Numbered from the stretch's first letter, positions 19,301 to 30,772 are shown. The stretch: DNA of 64,000 bases from Oryzias latipes (GCF_002234675.1 NC_019872.2:15705575-15769574); one strand, 5' to 3'. A program made the numbers and translations. The notes: generated from the letters alone by a model not told the origin.

Positions 19301-22300
19301 CTGACCTTGGTGAAGTTCCAGCGCTGGATGAAGTGGCGGGCGACATCCCTGGCAGCTTTTCCGTGAATGGATGCAGACAGATCGCGCCACGGCATGCGGG
19401 GAACCTCAGAGCGATCAACATTGTCTGATAAAAATGAAGCAGTCCTTTAGTCCTCTAAGTTTAAATCTCACATTCACAGGGACTAAGCTTATGTACCTTC
19501 AAAGGGCTTGTCCAGCTGGACCCAGTCTTTCTTGACAAAGTTGTTGTAGTCTTTGCCAAGCCAAAGTTTAGTGTTTCTAGACAGATCAAGTGGTTCCTGG
19601 TTTGTGGAGTTTTCCAAAAGGGGATCCTGAGCTGCACCAGTGTCCTATTGAACAGAGTCTCCCATCAGATTCTGCGGGGTGTGACACTCTACAGTAATCG
19701 ATCTGTGACAAACTACAAGCTGAAGAGAACACTTACTTGTACCTCTGCACCTGGTTGCTCCTCATTCTCACCGTTTGCCAAACAAAGGTCAGTTAGTCGA
19801 TACTGACTGTCATCCCACCTCCCAAATGCTAGATCAATCCCCCCTACAAAGGCCACAGTTTGATCAATGGCAACTGTTTTTTCATGGTGGGCCCAAAAGA
19901 GGACAACAGACGATAAATGGTCAGGATGCCGCATTACCTAATAGACCACAGGGGCAAAAAGCACAAATTAATGTTAGTTTAAAATCTTTGACCGTTTTAA
20001 TGCAGGGGAGCAAAAAAGTATTTATCAGTTACTAATTCTGCAAGTCGTTTTACTAAAAAAGATGACAGAGGGCTATAATGTTCATCATAGATACACTTCA
20101 ACTGTGTCAGTCTGAATGTGAATATAATCCAGGAAATCACATTTTTGTATAATTTTAAAGAATTTAATTGTAAAATGGTTCAGATAATGAATACTTACCA
20201 ACTACAAATGATTACAAATTCTGTCCATCACTGACCTGTTTCTTCATCTTTAAGAAGCTCTTCTATCCCCACATATTACCTGTATCAATAATACCTGTTT
20301 GGACTGGTTATCTGTACACAAGACACCTATCCAGTAAGCCTGCAACCTTAATATTAAAGGAAGGATGAACAAGATCATGTTTGGTGAGAGTTTGAGATAA
20401 AAGCTTCTTCCATCAGTGAAGATGAAACGTAGCAGGATCCTCGAGCATGACAATAATTCCAAACACGTCGCCCAGGCAACGAAGAAACTGCTACATAAAA
20501 AGCATTCTACAATGGTTCTAGAATGAACTAGCCAGACTCTGAACCTCAATCTAATAAAAAATCTTTGAGAGGGTTAAGAGTCCGTGTTCCTTAACAGCAG
20601 CCCCAAAACATCAGTCTTTGAGATCTGCATGAAAGAATGGACCAAAATAGCAGCTACAGAGTCTCCAACCTGGTCAAGAACTACAGGAAACGTTTGACCT
20701 CTGTCATCGACAACCAGGGTCACAAAGTATTTTGTTACTTAGCATATACTTATTTATACTTATCTACATAATTATATTACACTATTTTTTACATTCCGTC
20801 TCACATAATTGAAGTGTTCCTATAAAAAGCATTAAAGAGCTATCTCATCTTTTTAAGTGGGACAACTTAGAAAACATGTGACTAAAATACTTTCTTGCCA
20901 CTTGTGGCTAAGTCAACAAAGCTGTCCAAAAAGAGAATAGACCTTGATGTTTGTGTTCAAATCCATCAATGTTCTCTTGCTGTAGTCACTGCTGATGCCA
21001 AGAGCCACCTCAACCTCTTTGTACAGCAGGATGCACACTTTCACCCCCTGTTCCTGCACAGAAAAGGTTTTAATGGAAACTTTACCACGTAAGATAATGA
21101 AAAATCAGGGAAATTGCCTAAAGGTCAATCACTAGTTTAAAACCTAAAATGGCATTCCCTAGAAAGTAAGATAGCTTCATAGTCACTAAATTACTGCATT
21201 TTTACTTATGTCCAACAAAGTCTAAGAAATTCATGATTTTGGATGGTAAGGGCTACAAAGAAAAACCAAGCATGAAAAGAATGCCTACTGCTTTTCGTTT
21301 AAGCAGCTCATCCAGCCTCCAGTAGTTGTCAGTTGCTGGTCTCTTCAGAAAAACTTCTGGGCTGAGCCTTAACCAGAAGACAAAAAAATCTGAATCTGAA
21401 TTATATTATTGTTCAGTCAAACCATAATATTTAACATAAAAAAATAGATCTTTGTGTTAGATACATTGGTAAGGACTCAGAAAATCCTTCTTATTCAAGG
21501 AAGATCTGCTTTATAAAACTGATCTCTCCAACTCTTACCACCAATCAGTAATGAAAATCTCCTCCTTGGCTTGTTCAAGAGCATCAGCTAGGTCTGCAAA
21601 GTAGTCTCTTCCATTCACATACCTAAAAAGAATTTAAAGTGAAGGTAGTGCAAAAATGCTCATATGTGGTCAAATCATAAAATGTAGTAAGTTAAAATAG
21701 ACTGAATGAATAAAACATAAGTGTTAAGATTTAAACATCTTGCACTGTACAATAAATATTAGTAGAACTGCATTACTGACCACTTGGTGAGAGTGTTTTC
21801 CCGTGGGGGAAAAAATCCCCCATAGTCTTGCACTTTGCAAAAGTCGCACTCATCTTTTATCTGGTTTATCTGATGGCTCCACCAAAGACTTTGCCTGAAG
21901 TTGTTGCATTTAATAACTAAACTCCTAATGAAAAATGAAGAAAACATATGTTAAAAATAAGATAGCCCACTTTGCATACAATCATAGCCCATTAAGTTTG
22001 AACTAAAAAGCAGATTGATCTAACCGAGTAAAGTTCTCAAAGCAGACGCCATCTCTGATGTCTGTGTTGGCATGGCCAACTTTCACACAGAACTCTGGGT
22101 CAAACAGCAGCACAAAGTTGATTCTGCAATTATCCCGGCTCATATACATGAGGAAAGAGTCTTTCACCACCAGCCAGCGCTGAGACCAGCGGAGACAGAA
22201 CTGATGATGGCCAAAGCAGTTCAGACCCTGAATGCGGTGACCACCTGACCTCTTGTAAATAGGCCCCTCCCTAAAAAAGAAAAACCACAAATGAGCCGGA

Positions 22301-24594
22301 TGAACCGACGCGATCAAGTCAGTCATCTTGGTCAGCCACTCTGGCTGAAATGTTTCGCTTACAAGCCCTTGGGCCCCAGATCAGCTACAAAGGAGAGAGC
22401 ACTGATAGAGAGGAACTCCATCTGTCAAGGGACAAAAAGACAATTCAAACACACAACACACAATGTTCCACTAGTACTTCATTCAAACAGATTAAGGTGG
22501 GGTACGCAGTTACCATGCTGTGGTCATTTCTACAGAATTCAATCTCAAGAAGGTTATTCAGGTACTCCTCGAGGAATTTCTGTGTCAGAGAAGCAAAACA
22601 ACATTGTCAAATTGGTTGTGACTTTTTAAGGGAAAACGAGTGAAAATAACAAGCATAGGTCTAAAACAGCAACCAACAATAGAAAGCATACCAACACAGA
22701 TTTGTATGAGATGAAATGATATCTAATCACACTTGTAAAATTCCTAGTGACTGTTACAGAAATCAGTCAGTTGTGCAACAAAACACAACATCATTGTGTT
22801 TCATTATTTTGTTAATAAAATGACTATCAAACCCCAATTCAATAGCAACATCGGATTTTTATCCATTCATTTATTTATTATTAGACCTTGTTCACAACTA
22901 TTAGGTCACATGTTGATGACTAATAGTCACATCAGAGGAAAAACAGCAGAATGAACTGCATGGAATGAAACATAATTTGGGCTTAAAGGAAACTAGGAAA
23001 TACACAAATTACATCATTTATTTTGTGTGTTTGTAGCATGAGAGGAACCTAAAGGTGACGGGGTCAAATCAAAACTCTGTTTTACATTACATCAGTTCCT
23101 TGAAATTAGGTATAATAAAATGCTACCAAAAAAGAATAATAGGTAAAGACAAAACAAAAAAAGCATAACTTTCTCTTGTCTTGGTGATAAAAAAAAAGAT
23201 TGTAAAAAATCTTCAAATCCTGCTACCATTTTGCTGGAGGTTCTTCTGGCTCGCTCACTCCCATGAAGATTTGGCATTACTTCTGTCATCAACCTCAGCC
23301 GCTGCCGTTCCTTTGAAAACCTTTGAGGGAAATATGAATATTAAAAATATACAAGTACTTTTAAGGATGGCCATTGAAAATGCAAAGCAGCCCGGATTTG
23401 TGGAAAGTGATTTGCATGAGTGAGATGAACAGAATAGTGTACCAACCTTCCCAGAGGATTCCACTGGTGCAACATCTTATGCTTGTAAATGTCAAGATGC
23501 AGCTCCTGAAAGTGCTTGTACTTCCTCTTCACTGTCCAGAGGAATGGACCGTGTTTCACCTCCACTGTGTAGAGGGTACTCACCCTGACCTGCAGGGAAT
23601 TGAAATGCACATTATTCATAACAGAAATTCTTTTTCACAAAAATGACCATTTTAACAGAAGTATTTATTGAGTCACTGGCTTAGTTTGGGGTAACCAAAA
23701 CTCAAAATGTGGGATTACCTGTACATTTTGCCTGTCACTCATTTTGTGCTGGTACTCATAGAGTAGATGGTTGTTATGATTTCCTTGAAATCTATGGCCT
23801 TTAATTAAGGCAATGTATTCAAACAGAAAAATGACATCACACTTCATTTACGGTACGCTCACCCGCCTAGAATTTTTGGGGTTTTTGTTCTTTCATTTTT
23901 CATTGAACCACAGCTCATCCACATCGCCAAAAACCACTTAAAGCATCAGTTCTTAACTTTAGAACTGAAAATCTTCAACAACAAAAAATTGGGATAAAGT
24001 TTTACTTACTGACCCAACATAGAAAGGATGAATTATAAAGACAAAGTTTGAATAGTTTAACATTCCAACCAGCTGTTGTTATTTTTGTCTGGCTGTATTT
24101 TAGGAATTGAAGCCACACTTTCTGTTTTAATGAAAAACTTCTACTGTATTAAAAAGTAAACACAATTTATCGTATGCCTTTTAATACCACATTTGCATAA
24201 AAATACAGATAGGAACAGCTCAGGTTTACTTAAGAGAATCACCCTGTAAATGGTGTACCTTGGAACGGGTGGTGTGTCTCTCTGTGTTGTCCACTCTGCA
24301 TGTGATAGGAACACCTGGTATGAGGTAAGGTTTGCCTGCTTCTTTTATTTCAGGAAGATAATGAACCACCAGGAAGTGATGACCCTCTGCAATGTTGAGG
24401 ATTGAAACATTTTTGTTCAAGCACTAACATGTTGAAGTAAAGTTGTTGAACTTTGCCTCACCCTTCCTTGACATGAGGCCATCTAACTCGTCTTGGTTGA
24501 TTATGTGGAGGTCATGAGAAAAGCGCCGTCGGTCCAGGGTTTGTGCTCTTGTGCTCACAGCCAGTGGCTCAATCACATCTTCTGAACTGGCCAT
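10319..24594 (-). CDS. pld2: PLD2 (phospholipase D2), complete, 23 coding exons
   Basis: Hydrolyses phosphatidylcholine to phosphatidic acid and choline at membranes. CDS exons in transcript order: 24462-24594, 24259-24386, 23447-23589, 23227-23320, 22514-22579, 22363-22421, 22025-22270, 21781-21924, 21539-21622, 21289-21367, 20943-21053, 19737-19937, 19497-19644, 19306-19424, 18640-18753, 16697-16801, 16368-16453, 16015-16128, 15294-15340, 14969-15103, 12054-12207, 10629-10746, 10319-10543. They sum to 2853 bases in one frame: 950 aa, close to the 933 of human PLD2. A PX domain lies at about residues 50-200, a PH domain at about 209-325, HKD motif 1 at 447-454 and HKD motif 2 at 772-779. The C-terminus matches the family end (PVEMWT). 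All introns are GT-AG. PLD2 rather than PLD1 is supported by length, the short loop between the HKD halves, and synteny with MINK1 and CHRNE. Confidence 0.97.
10842..11954. mobile_element. Inverted-ended, MITE-like element in PLD2 intron 21
   Basis: The left end reads GTATTCAGACTG and the right end CAGTCTGAATAC, an inverted pair 1.1 kb apart. A third related ATTCAGACTGAG motif at about 11490 suggests a composite, with a SINE-like piece inserted to its right. No transposase frame is seen. The boundaries are approximate and the superfamily is not assigned. Confidence 0.4.
11560..11790 (+). mobile_element. Fish SINE-like repeat, tail with GCGCTTTGAGCGTCTGG
   Basis: Contains the segments CCCTTGGGCAAGACCCTTAA and ATTGTAAGCGCTTTGAGCG that mark a common teleost SINE. 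A related copy lies at about 45.0-45.24 kb. It sits inside the inverted-ended element of PLD2 intron 21. Confidence 0.6.
12317..13668. mobile_element. hAT element (non-autonomous) in PLD2 intron 20
   Basis: It starts CAGTGTTTTTCAACC and ends GGTTGAAAACACTG, a hAT-type terminal inverted repeat. It is flanked by an 8-base duplication, TCCTACAT on the left and TCCTCCAT on the right (7 of 8 match). Just inside the left end is the GTGTGCCGCGGCACAC palindrome common in this hAT group. At 1352 bp, with no transposase recognised, it is probably non-autonomous. Confidence 0.8.
14969..15103 (-). CDS. pld2: PLD2 exon 20: second HKD catalytic motif
   Basis: Residues 742-785. [15 protein letters not shown] supplies His772, Lys774 and Asp779; the following GSANINDRS is split by the intron and continues at 12207. 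The exon starts after a split Val codon from the 47-base exon 19. Confidence 0.95.
16802..18639. other. PLD2 intron 15
   Basis: An intron of 1.8 kb between two well-defined PLD2 exons. It is AT-rich, with no recognised repeat and no exon-like frame. Confidence 0.6.
19737..19937 (-). CDS. pld2: PLD2 exon 12: first HKD catalytic motif
   Basis: Residues 430-496. [10 protein letters not shown] supplies His447, Lys449 and Asp454, followed by the family signature [14 protein letters not shown]. All catalytic residues are present, so this half-site looks functional. Confidence 0.95.
20002..20903 (+). pseudogene. Decayed Tc1/mariner-family element filling PLD2 intron 11
   Basis: The left end (GCAAAAAAGTATTT) and right end (CTAAAATACTTTCTTGCC) resemble an inverted terminal pair of fish Tc1 elements. 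Inside, at about 20440-20570, a plus-strand frame reads [18 protein letters not shown], which matches the Tc1 transposase block around its second catalytic Asp; stop codons and frameshifts interrupt the rest. The element is internally deleted to about 0.9 kb. It takes up about 0.9 of the 1.0 kb of this intron and ends about 40 bases from exon 11. Confidence 0.8.
22025..22270 (-). CDS. pld2: PLD2 exon 7: PH domain
   Basis: Residues 209-289 hold the core of the pleckstrin-homology fold, including [17 protein letters not shown] and the conserved LLFDPEF strand. In PLD enzymes this domain binds phosphoinositides. The exon starts and ends in split codons that match both neighbours. Confidence 0.9.
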
Positions 24595-24617
24595 TGCACT
24601 TTAGCTCCAGATGACAA
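24595..24617 (-). other. pld2: PLD2 5' UTR piece and its splice acceptor
   Basis: Directly 5' of the PLD2 start codon the minus strand reads TTTGGTTTTGCAG, then TTGTCATC, a strong acceptor ending at 24618. At least one non-coding exon therefore lies further upstream. Confidence 0.6.
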
Positions 24618-25559
24618 CTGCAAAACCAAACAGAAAAGCTCACTTATTTGCAGCAATGTTAGCAGCAAAAACAAATCATTCCATCAAATAAAAACCTGAC
24701 TGCATAGTAACTGGTTTAGTATATTAAGCGAAAAAATTAATAAATCAGAAAATCAAAATAGCACATAACAACTGCACACAATTTGGTAAAAACGGAAATA
24801 TAAAGGAACCAAAAACAATCAAAAGGTTGAAAACAGAGGTTTTGTATACCATAACCATTGAGATCATTCAACCTGATGATCAAGTGCTCAACATGATCAC
24901 ACATGGGAAGTAAAAACAGTGTGTAAGCAGACAACAGGGTGTGGAGGACGCCTTTTGTATGGTGTGGGAAGGCTTCTTTGAATGGCTGTTTCCCTGGAAA
25001 CGAGGCAAGGGGAAAGGGGAGTGTTTGTGTCAGAAGACAGGAGATAAAGATAAAAAAAAAGAAAAACACCTGAATACAACTACATTGTAATGTATTTTGA
25101 AAAAACATCTGCAGAAGTAAGAAAAATTGAAGTTCAGTCTTTTTAAGCAACATAGATTTATGCATCAAAACAATCCATACCATCTTGTTGTTATTTTGTA
25201 GGAATGAGAACAAAAGTTTAGGTGCATTCCAAAAATCTAAAAGCCTTCATGGTTCAGTGATTAGTTGTTTTGTGTCTGATTTTATCAGTCTGCTCCATCG
25301 TTGTAGAGGAATTCTGTTTTTTCTCCTATACATGTTTGCCTCAGCTCACTGAGATTTGCAAGCATTTGTTTAGCCAAAGCTCTTGACTCGAGCACTCGCT
25401 GTAGGTGGCTATGTTTTTGATGAAAAACTAACTTATTTTTAACCGTTTGCCTCTAGGTGACTGTTGGTATTGGATGTTTGCAAAATGCCGTTTTCGGTTT
25501 TTGTCAACAAATGTAATTTTTTGTAATTTGATTCATTTTCACTAAATATATGCATAATC
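24618..25559. other. Spacer or PLD2 5' intron, no feature seen
   Basis: AT-rich sequence with no recognised exon or repeat. It is probably inside the first PLD2 intron if the upstream non-coding exon is real. Confidence 0.5.
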
Positions 25560-25727
25560 CATGCACGGTGGGGCAGTGGTTAGCACTCTTGCCTCACAGC
25601 AAAAAGACCTCCGGTTCAAGTCCCAGCTGGGGGACCTGAAACAGAACCCTGTGCATGCGTGGGTTTTCTCCGGAGACTTCAGCTTCCTCCCACCATCCAA
25701 AAACATATTTCATGGGTTCATTGGTTA
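25560..25727 (+). mobile_element. tRNA-headed fish SINE, 5' part
   Basis: Plus-orientation head (GGGGCAGTGGTTAGCACTC) and B-box-like GGTTCAAGTCCC, then body up to TTCATTGGTTA. It stops abruptly where the pogo-type element begins, which suggests the latter was inserted into it. Confidence 0.75.
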
Positions 25728-26645
25728 CCGTATTTTCACGACCACAAGGCGCACTGGGTTATAGGGCGCAGTCTCAGTTATGGGGGATTTTTCAGTATTT
25801 GACACATGCAAAAGGCGCACCGGGTGTTAGGGCGCGGGCACGTTAAAAATACCGGTAAAACATGCATGCTAGTGTTGAAACTTTCCTGCAATGAAGTTTC
25901 TGACCGTGGTCCGAAGACGCAGGGAAGATCCCCTGCTGGGCGCCTTCAGGGTTCACTTCCCCGTTCAGGCCCTTAGAACCGCCAGAGTGGGTTAATAAAT
26001 GAACCAGTCTCTGTTCTTTTTAAAGAAACCTTCTTTTTTATTACTGTTCACCGTAACTGAGTAACACAAACTGAATGCGCGCTCACACACTCACTCACGC
26101 CGAGTGCTATGCCCCCCTCCTTCCAGCACACGCCCTAGTGCAGACACACCGGCTTCAGCACACACACACACACTCATTTGACAACACTAGTGTGTGTTCT
26201 AAAAAAGGCGGCAGGAGCAAAGCTAATCTGGTTGTGATTTATCTTTTATTTTATCAATCATCACTCAGAATCCAAAAATCCATCAAAGTCCTCATATTCT
26301 GTATCTGAAATGAGCAGCCGGGCTAAATTTCCATCAAAAACGCCAGGTTCCCTTTCGTCATCGTCAAAGTCCATCTCGTTGTCGTGCGGCTCCTCCTGAA
26401 TGACTTTTCTACACTTTGAAAGCAGTGCAAGCAGACACGTTACCCCAAGCTTCTACCATCCATTCACAAACTGTGGCGTAAATCGCCTGGCGCTGCCTCT
26501 TACAACAATAAACGCAGACTTTTCCTGCCCCATTGTGCGCATCGCTACAGTGCGACCCACCAGGATGTCAAAAGTCAGCTGCACGTCGACCATGTTGGTG
26601 ATGTGGCCGGAGGTGATTGTCTGCGATCTTTTTGCTGCAGTATGA
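25728..26645 (-). pseudogene. Decayed pogo-type DNA transposon with transposase relic
   Basis: The left end CCGTATTTTCACGACC and the repeated AAGGCGCACYGGG blocks are a common fish transposon end. At 26240-26640 the minus strand gives a degenerate frame with VQLTFDILVGRTVAMRTMGQ and an acidic tail (SDTEYEDFDG), resembling the DDE domain of pogo/Tigger transposases. The DDE core after SAFIVV is lost. The opposite terminal repeat is not visible, so the right boundary is uncertain. About 300 bases of CA-rich and GC-rich filler lie between end and relic. Confidence 0.55.
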
Positions 26646-26790
26646 GCAAAAGATAATAAGAATTTCATTGTAATCATTGTAATTGTGGAACTGAATACAA
26701 TTTTCCATGATATTCTATTTTTTGGAAAGGGTCTGTACTTGATTTGCAGCTGTGGCTGGTTCCTTGAACCATTAAATTTTCTTAAATTTT

Positions 26791-27412
26791 CTAAAATACA
26801 CAAGTATTAAAAATTATACATTGTTGCAATGACATCCTTTTTTAGATTAATCCAATTTCTGCCATTAATCCGGTAAAACCATTTCTACTGAAAACATCTA
26901 CAACTGAAGCTGTGGGACAAGGACACTCATGGGCAAATGTTGCTAAAAGTACCGGATCTTTTTTGAGACAATGAACCGGCTACAGTTACAGAGCTCCCAG
27001 CAAGCTAGCTTTTTTTTTTCTCTTGACATTTTTTACCATAAACATAGCATGTCTTGGGTGTGGTTACAGCTGAAATGCAAATACCTGATCTAAATTGCAA
27101 ATAAAAGCAAGTTTGTAAATACCTTTATAATATCCTTTTTTTTAACTGCTGAGTCAAAATATGCCAACAAGTAACGTCATTAGTTCTTTCGGTATCTGCA
27201 AAAGTGACACCAAAATGTCGCCTCTTCAAAACGTTAGAACATTTTAAGGGAAGAATTTAGAGAGGCAACATTTTTCTCTTTGCACCAGTCTGTTTTGCTA
27301 ATAAGAATAATGTTACAGAAGGCAAGGTTGTCTCGTCTCCTCCCTGCTCTCTGTTTCTGACTCTGTCCCAGTCCCCAAAGAGATACTGTTAAATGACGCA
27401 CAGACAAAATCC
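26791..27412. repeat. Local duplication, unit 1 (parts A and B)
   Basis: Part A (26791-26885) is repeated at 27421-27785 around a SINE insertion. Part B (26903-27412) is repeated at 29414-29946. Shared landmarks of B include GGACACTCATGGGCAAATG, AGCATGTCTTGGGTGTGGTT and CCCCAAAGAGATACTGTTAA. Confidence 0.8.
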
Positions 27413-27422
27413 TACATCTTCT

Positions 27423-27703
27423 AAAATGCACAACATTCATTCATTCATCTTCTTTACCGTTTATTCCCTTTCGGGGTCACATGGTTGCCGGAGCCTATCC
27501 CGGCCACATGGGCGTAGGCAAGGGATGCCCTGGACTGGTCGCCAGTCTGTCGCAGGGTAGAATATCCTCAATCACACATCCATTTGCTCTCACACTCACA
27601 CCTAGGGACAATTTAGAGTTGCCAATCAACCTATGAAGCATGTTTTTGGACGGTGGGAATAATACATATACATATAATACATGTTGTGCAAAATGCACAA
27701 CAT
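27423..27703 (-). mobile_element. 5'-truncated SINE with 14-bp target-site duplication
   Basis: AAAATGCACAACAT flanks the insert at 27423-27436 and 27690-27703. The insert carries the ATTC tail at its low-coordinate end and stops within the body, as expected for a truncated target-primed insertion on the minus strand. The paralogous sequence at 26791-26830 (CTAAAATACACAAGTATTAA) is the empty site. Confidence 0.8.
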
Positions 27704-27710
27704 GTATTAT
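27674..27710. repeat. Perfect 17-bp-arm hairpin at the SINE 5' junction
   Basis: Arms 27674-27690 and 27694-27710 are exact reverse complements with a 3-base loop. The right arm includes the target-site duplication, so the left arm looks like a fold-back copy of the flank made during insertion. Confidence 0.8.
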
Positions 27711-29946
27711 AAATTATATCTTGTTGTAATGACATCATTTTTTGATGAATCAAAGTTCTGCCATTTATGCAATTAAAACCATTTCACAGTCATGTTATTT
27801 ATATTTGGAGCCTTTTTCATGCTTTTTACAAGAGAATCAACATGCAAAGAGCCTGTTTTAATGTAGGGGATACACATAATCATCAGTATAATGCCATCAG
27901 CCAGCTTAGTGGCTCGCCCAAGGAAACACTGCCTACTATTCCACTATTCACCAAATAATGTTAAACAACTAAATTTAGGTCAACAAATAGTGGGTGTGAA
28001 TAAATACATATGTGTTTGTTTGTTTTTTTCCAATTGGAGAATGTTTCAGGGAGAACAGGTTAGGCTAACTTTCTGTCTAAAAAGCAAGAATGCAGAAACA
28101 AAGTATTTACATTTAAAGGGCAATTGCTAACTTTAGGACAACTGTTTTTTGTTTTTTTTAGAATTTAAGATTGGGCTATAAAGTTTCTACAGGTATTTGT
28201 GTTTTATACAATTAGCAAATCGAGCCAAAGAAACCTGTTTCTGTCAAAAATAGATAAAAGTGAGAATGTCGTTGGTGTTTGGCCAAAACATTTATGCTTT
28301 TTAAAAGGCTGATCATTATGCGAGTCATTTAAAAAGTTGCGTGGCCTTTATTTAATCATAACTCTATACGACACGTTTTTGCAAGATGAGATCTTTAAAG
28401 GAAGAAAAAAAAATCTAATGTTTGATCTTTTTATTACTTGAAATCATTGGCTACTGTATTACTGTATCACTTTGATGTTAATTCACAAATACATCCATCC
28501 ATTTTCTTATTGTGCTGTGTGCCTTTCGGGGTCATGGGGTTGTTTGGAGCCTGTCGCGGGCAGGGTGCACCCTGGACAGGTCGGCAATCTGTCACAGGAC
28601 TAATTCACAATTCTATCACCATCATTTAATAAATATCAAGTTATTTGTCAAATTTCCATTCTAAAACCAATGATCAAAAAGTGTTTTCTCGAAGCTATGA
28701 AAATAATACAACTTCTTATTTGAAAAACAGAAAGAAAATATGTTTTTTTTTTTGCCAAATAAAAACATAGGAACTTGCTTTGAAAGAAATTTGACAAATG
28801 TATTTAATAAATTGAGGCAGGTTTTTTTTTAAGTGAAATAAGTGTAAACAAACCCTTAAAAATCCACTTATAAACATGACACAAGTGAGATAAGTTCCCT
28901 TTGTTTAAACTATGTTAAAATTGTGTGCAAACAAACAAACAAACAAAAAGTATTCACAAAAATCTATTAGAAATTATCAGGAAAATCAAAAGGTGTGTGG
29001 GTCTAAATGTCAACCCGGATTCACTTCTTTAAAATCTACTTTTGGTCTAGCCCAGTATTTTCTAATGGAAATGTTTATTGTTGTAAGCAAATTGGTACGA
29101 TTGATGCTGAAAGCCATAGGTCATCATAATAAACCCTATTTAACAATACTTTTGACAACATAAGAGATCAAATTCAGATTTTTCAAAAACATAAGTCAGA
29201 GAAAACACGGATATTGTACCTTTCTTTTGTAAACAATGATAACTTTTGACTGAATATCTGTGCGCGCGCGTGCGAGAGTACCGCGTGGGTGAAACCAGCG
29301 GGTTACCACTTATCGCAATAGGTTCCTACACAATGTGTATGTGTGTCTATGTGTCCAAAAGGCCACCTTAGTTTTCCCCAGATGTCATTCTGATTTGAAA
29401 AGGGAAGGAAAACTACTGAAGCTGTGAGACTAGGACACTCATGGGCAAATGCTAAAAGTATCTGATCTTTTCTGAGACACAATGAACCGGCTGCAGTTAA
29501 CTAACACAGTTCCCAGCAAGCTAGCTTTTTTTGTTCTTGACATTTTTTGCCATGAAGATAGCATGTCTTGGGTGTGGTTAGGTGAAATGCAAACACCCAA
29601 GTTGCAAGTAAAGGCAAGTTTGTACCTTTATTCTTTTTTTAAACTGCTGAGTCAAGAGATTATATGCCAACTATCACTATGTCATAGTTCTTTCGGTATC
29701 TGCAAAAAAAAGTGACACCAAAATGTCGCCTCTCAAAAACGTTGGAACGCTTTAAGGGAAGAATTTAGGGAGGTCGACATTTTTCTCTTTAGCATCAGTC
29801 TGTTTCGCTACTAATAAGCAACTTGAAAAGAGCAAAATGTTACAGAAGGCGAGGTTGTCTCGTCTCCTCCCTGCTCTCTGTCTCTGTCCCAGTCCCCAAA
29901 GAGATACTGTTAAATGACGCTAAACGTATAATAACAGACAAACCCT
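27704..29946. repeat. Local duplication, unit 2 (A' and B') split by 1.6 kb
   Basis: A' continues from 27705 to 27785, and B' runs 29414-29946. The sequence between them has no counterpart in unit 1. Apart from a small SINE fragment at 28495-28600, that middle part is unrecognised AT-rich sequence. Confidence 0.7.
28495..28600 (-). mobile_element. SINE 3' fragment, diverged
   Basis: Contains GCCTTTCGGGGTCATGGGGTT and a CACCCTGGACAGGTCGGCAA segment of the same broad fish SINE family, minus orientation. It lacks the head and most of the body. Confidence 0.6.
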
Positions 29947-29959
29947 AGGCTAATGCAAC

Positions 29960-30480
29960 TTTTCCCCCTTCCGACATAACTGGGTACGTCAGTTCTGCTG
30001 CCGTCGTTTGAAAAAGCGATTCATTTTTTCGCGTCAAAGAGATATACTCACTCCGACTTCAGCTAGCACCGCTGCTCCGCATGCAGGACAGCAGAAAAAC
30101 GTTATTTCTGGGCTGAAATGTCAGCATTCCCAAAACTGTTCCAGAGAGAAGTCATCTATATTCCATTCGGGTCACGGGTGATGTTGTGTTAAGCCCCTCC
30201 CCCCCCTCGCCTTGTGATGGGACGGTCCGACAAGGAGGGGAACTATGAGGAAAAGAGTTTGGTCATATGGGAGACGTCCGGTGTGCGGTCAGCTCATCTG
30301 CCCCAAAAACAAAACAAAAAAACCCCGCTGCGGTTTAGGTCAGGACGTGACTGTGCAGCTCGTTCTTGTCATGAGGCAAAAATAAAAAACGATCACGCCA
30401 CAAATCACAACTTGAGCAGGCAAGTGAACCATCTTCAGATGTGGATACCAAACATGGCGCAAACCCTTCTGAAAATATTA
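29960..30480 (-). promoter_or_regulatory. Candidate PLD2 promoter and non-coding first exon
   Basis: A CpG-richer island in AT-rich surroundings. On the minus strand a good donor, GTCGGA then GTGAGTAT, lies at 30052/30051 and would close a non-coding exon that could splice to the PLD2 acceptor at 24618. The distance is 5.4 kb. Inference only; a minor or unrelated transcript is equally possible. Confidence 0.35.
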
Positions 30481-30772
30481 TTGTGGAGACAATAGAAACC
30501 GAACAACAACGAAATAAAAGTGACACAATCGTAAAATGTCTTCTCTTTATTATCCATTTTTAAATTTACGACAAAAAGAAATCTATATGTTATCTATATA
30601 TGACCATTTCGATCAGGAAATATGCTTGAACCGACATAAAACAACAAAATGGTTCAAAAAAAGTAAAGGTAGCATTGCCAAAATAAAATAAAAACTCGTT
30701 AAAAAATCTAAGTTTAATCAACAAACATCTTTCAACAGGTCAAACAGGGTTAAAACCAGTGTGTGCTGCAGT

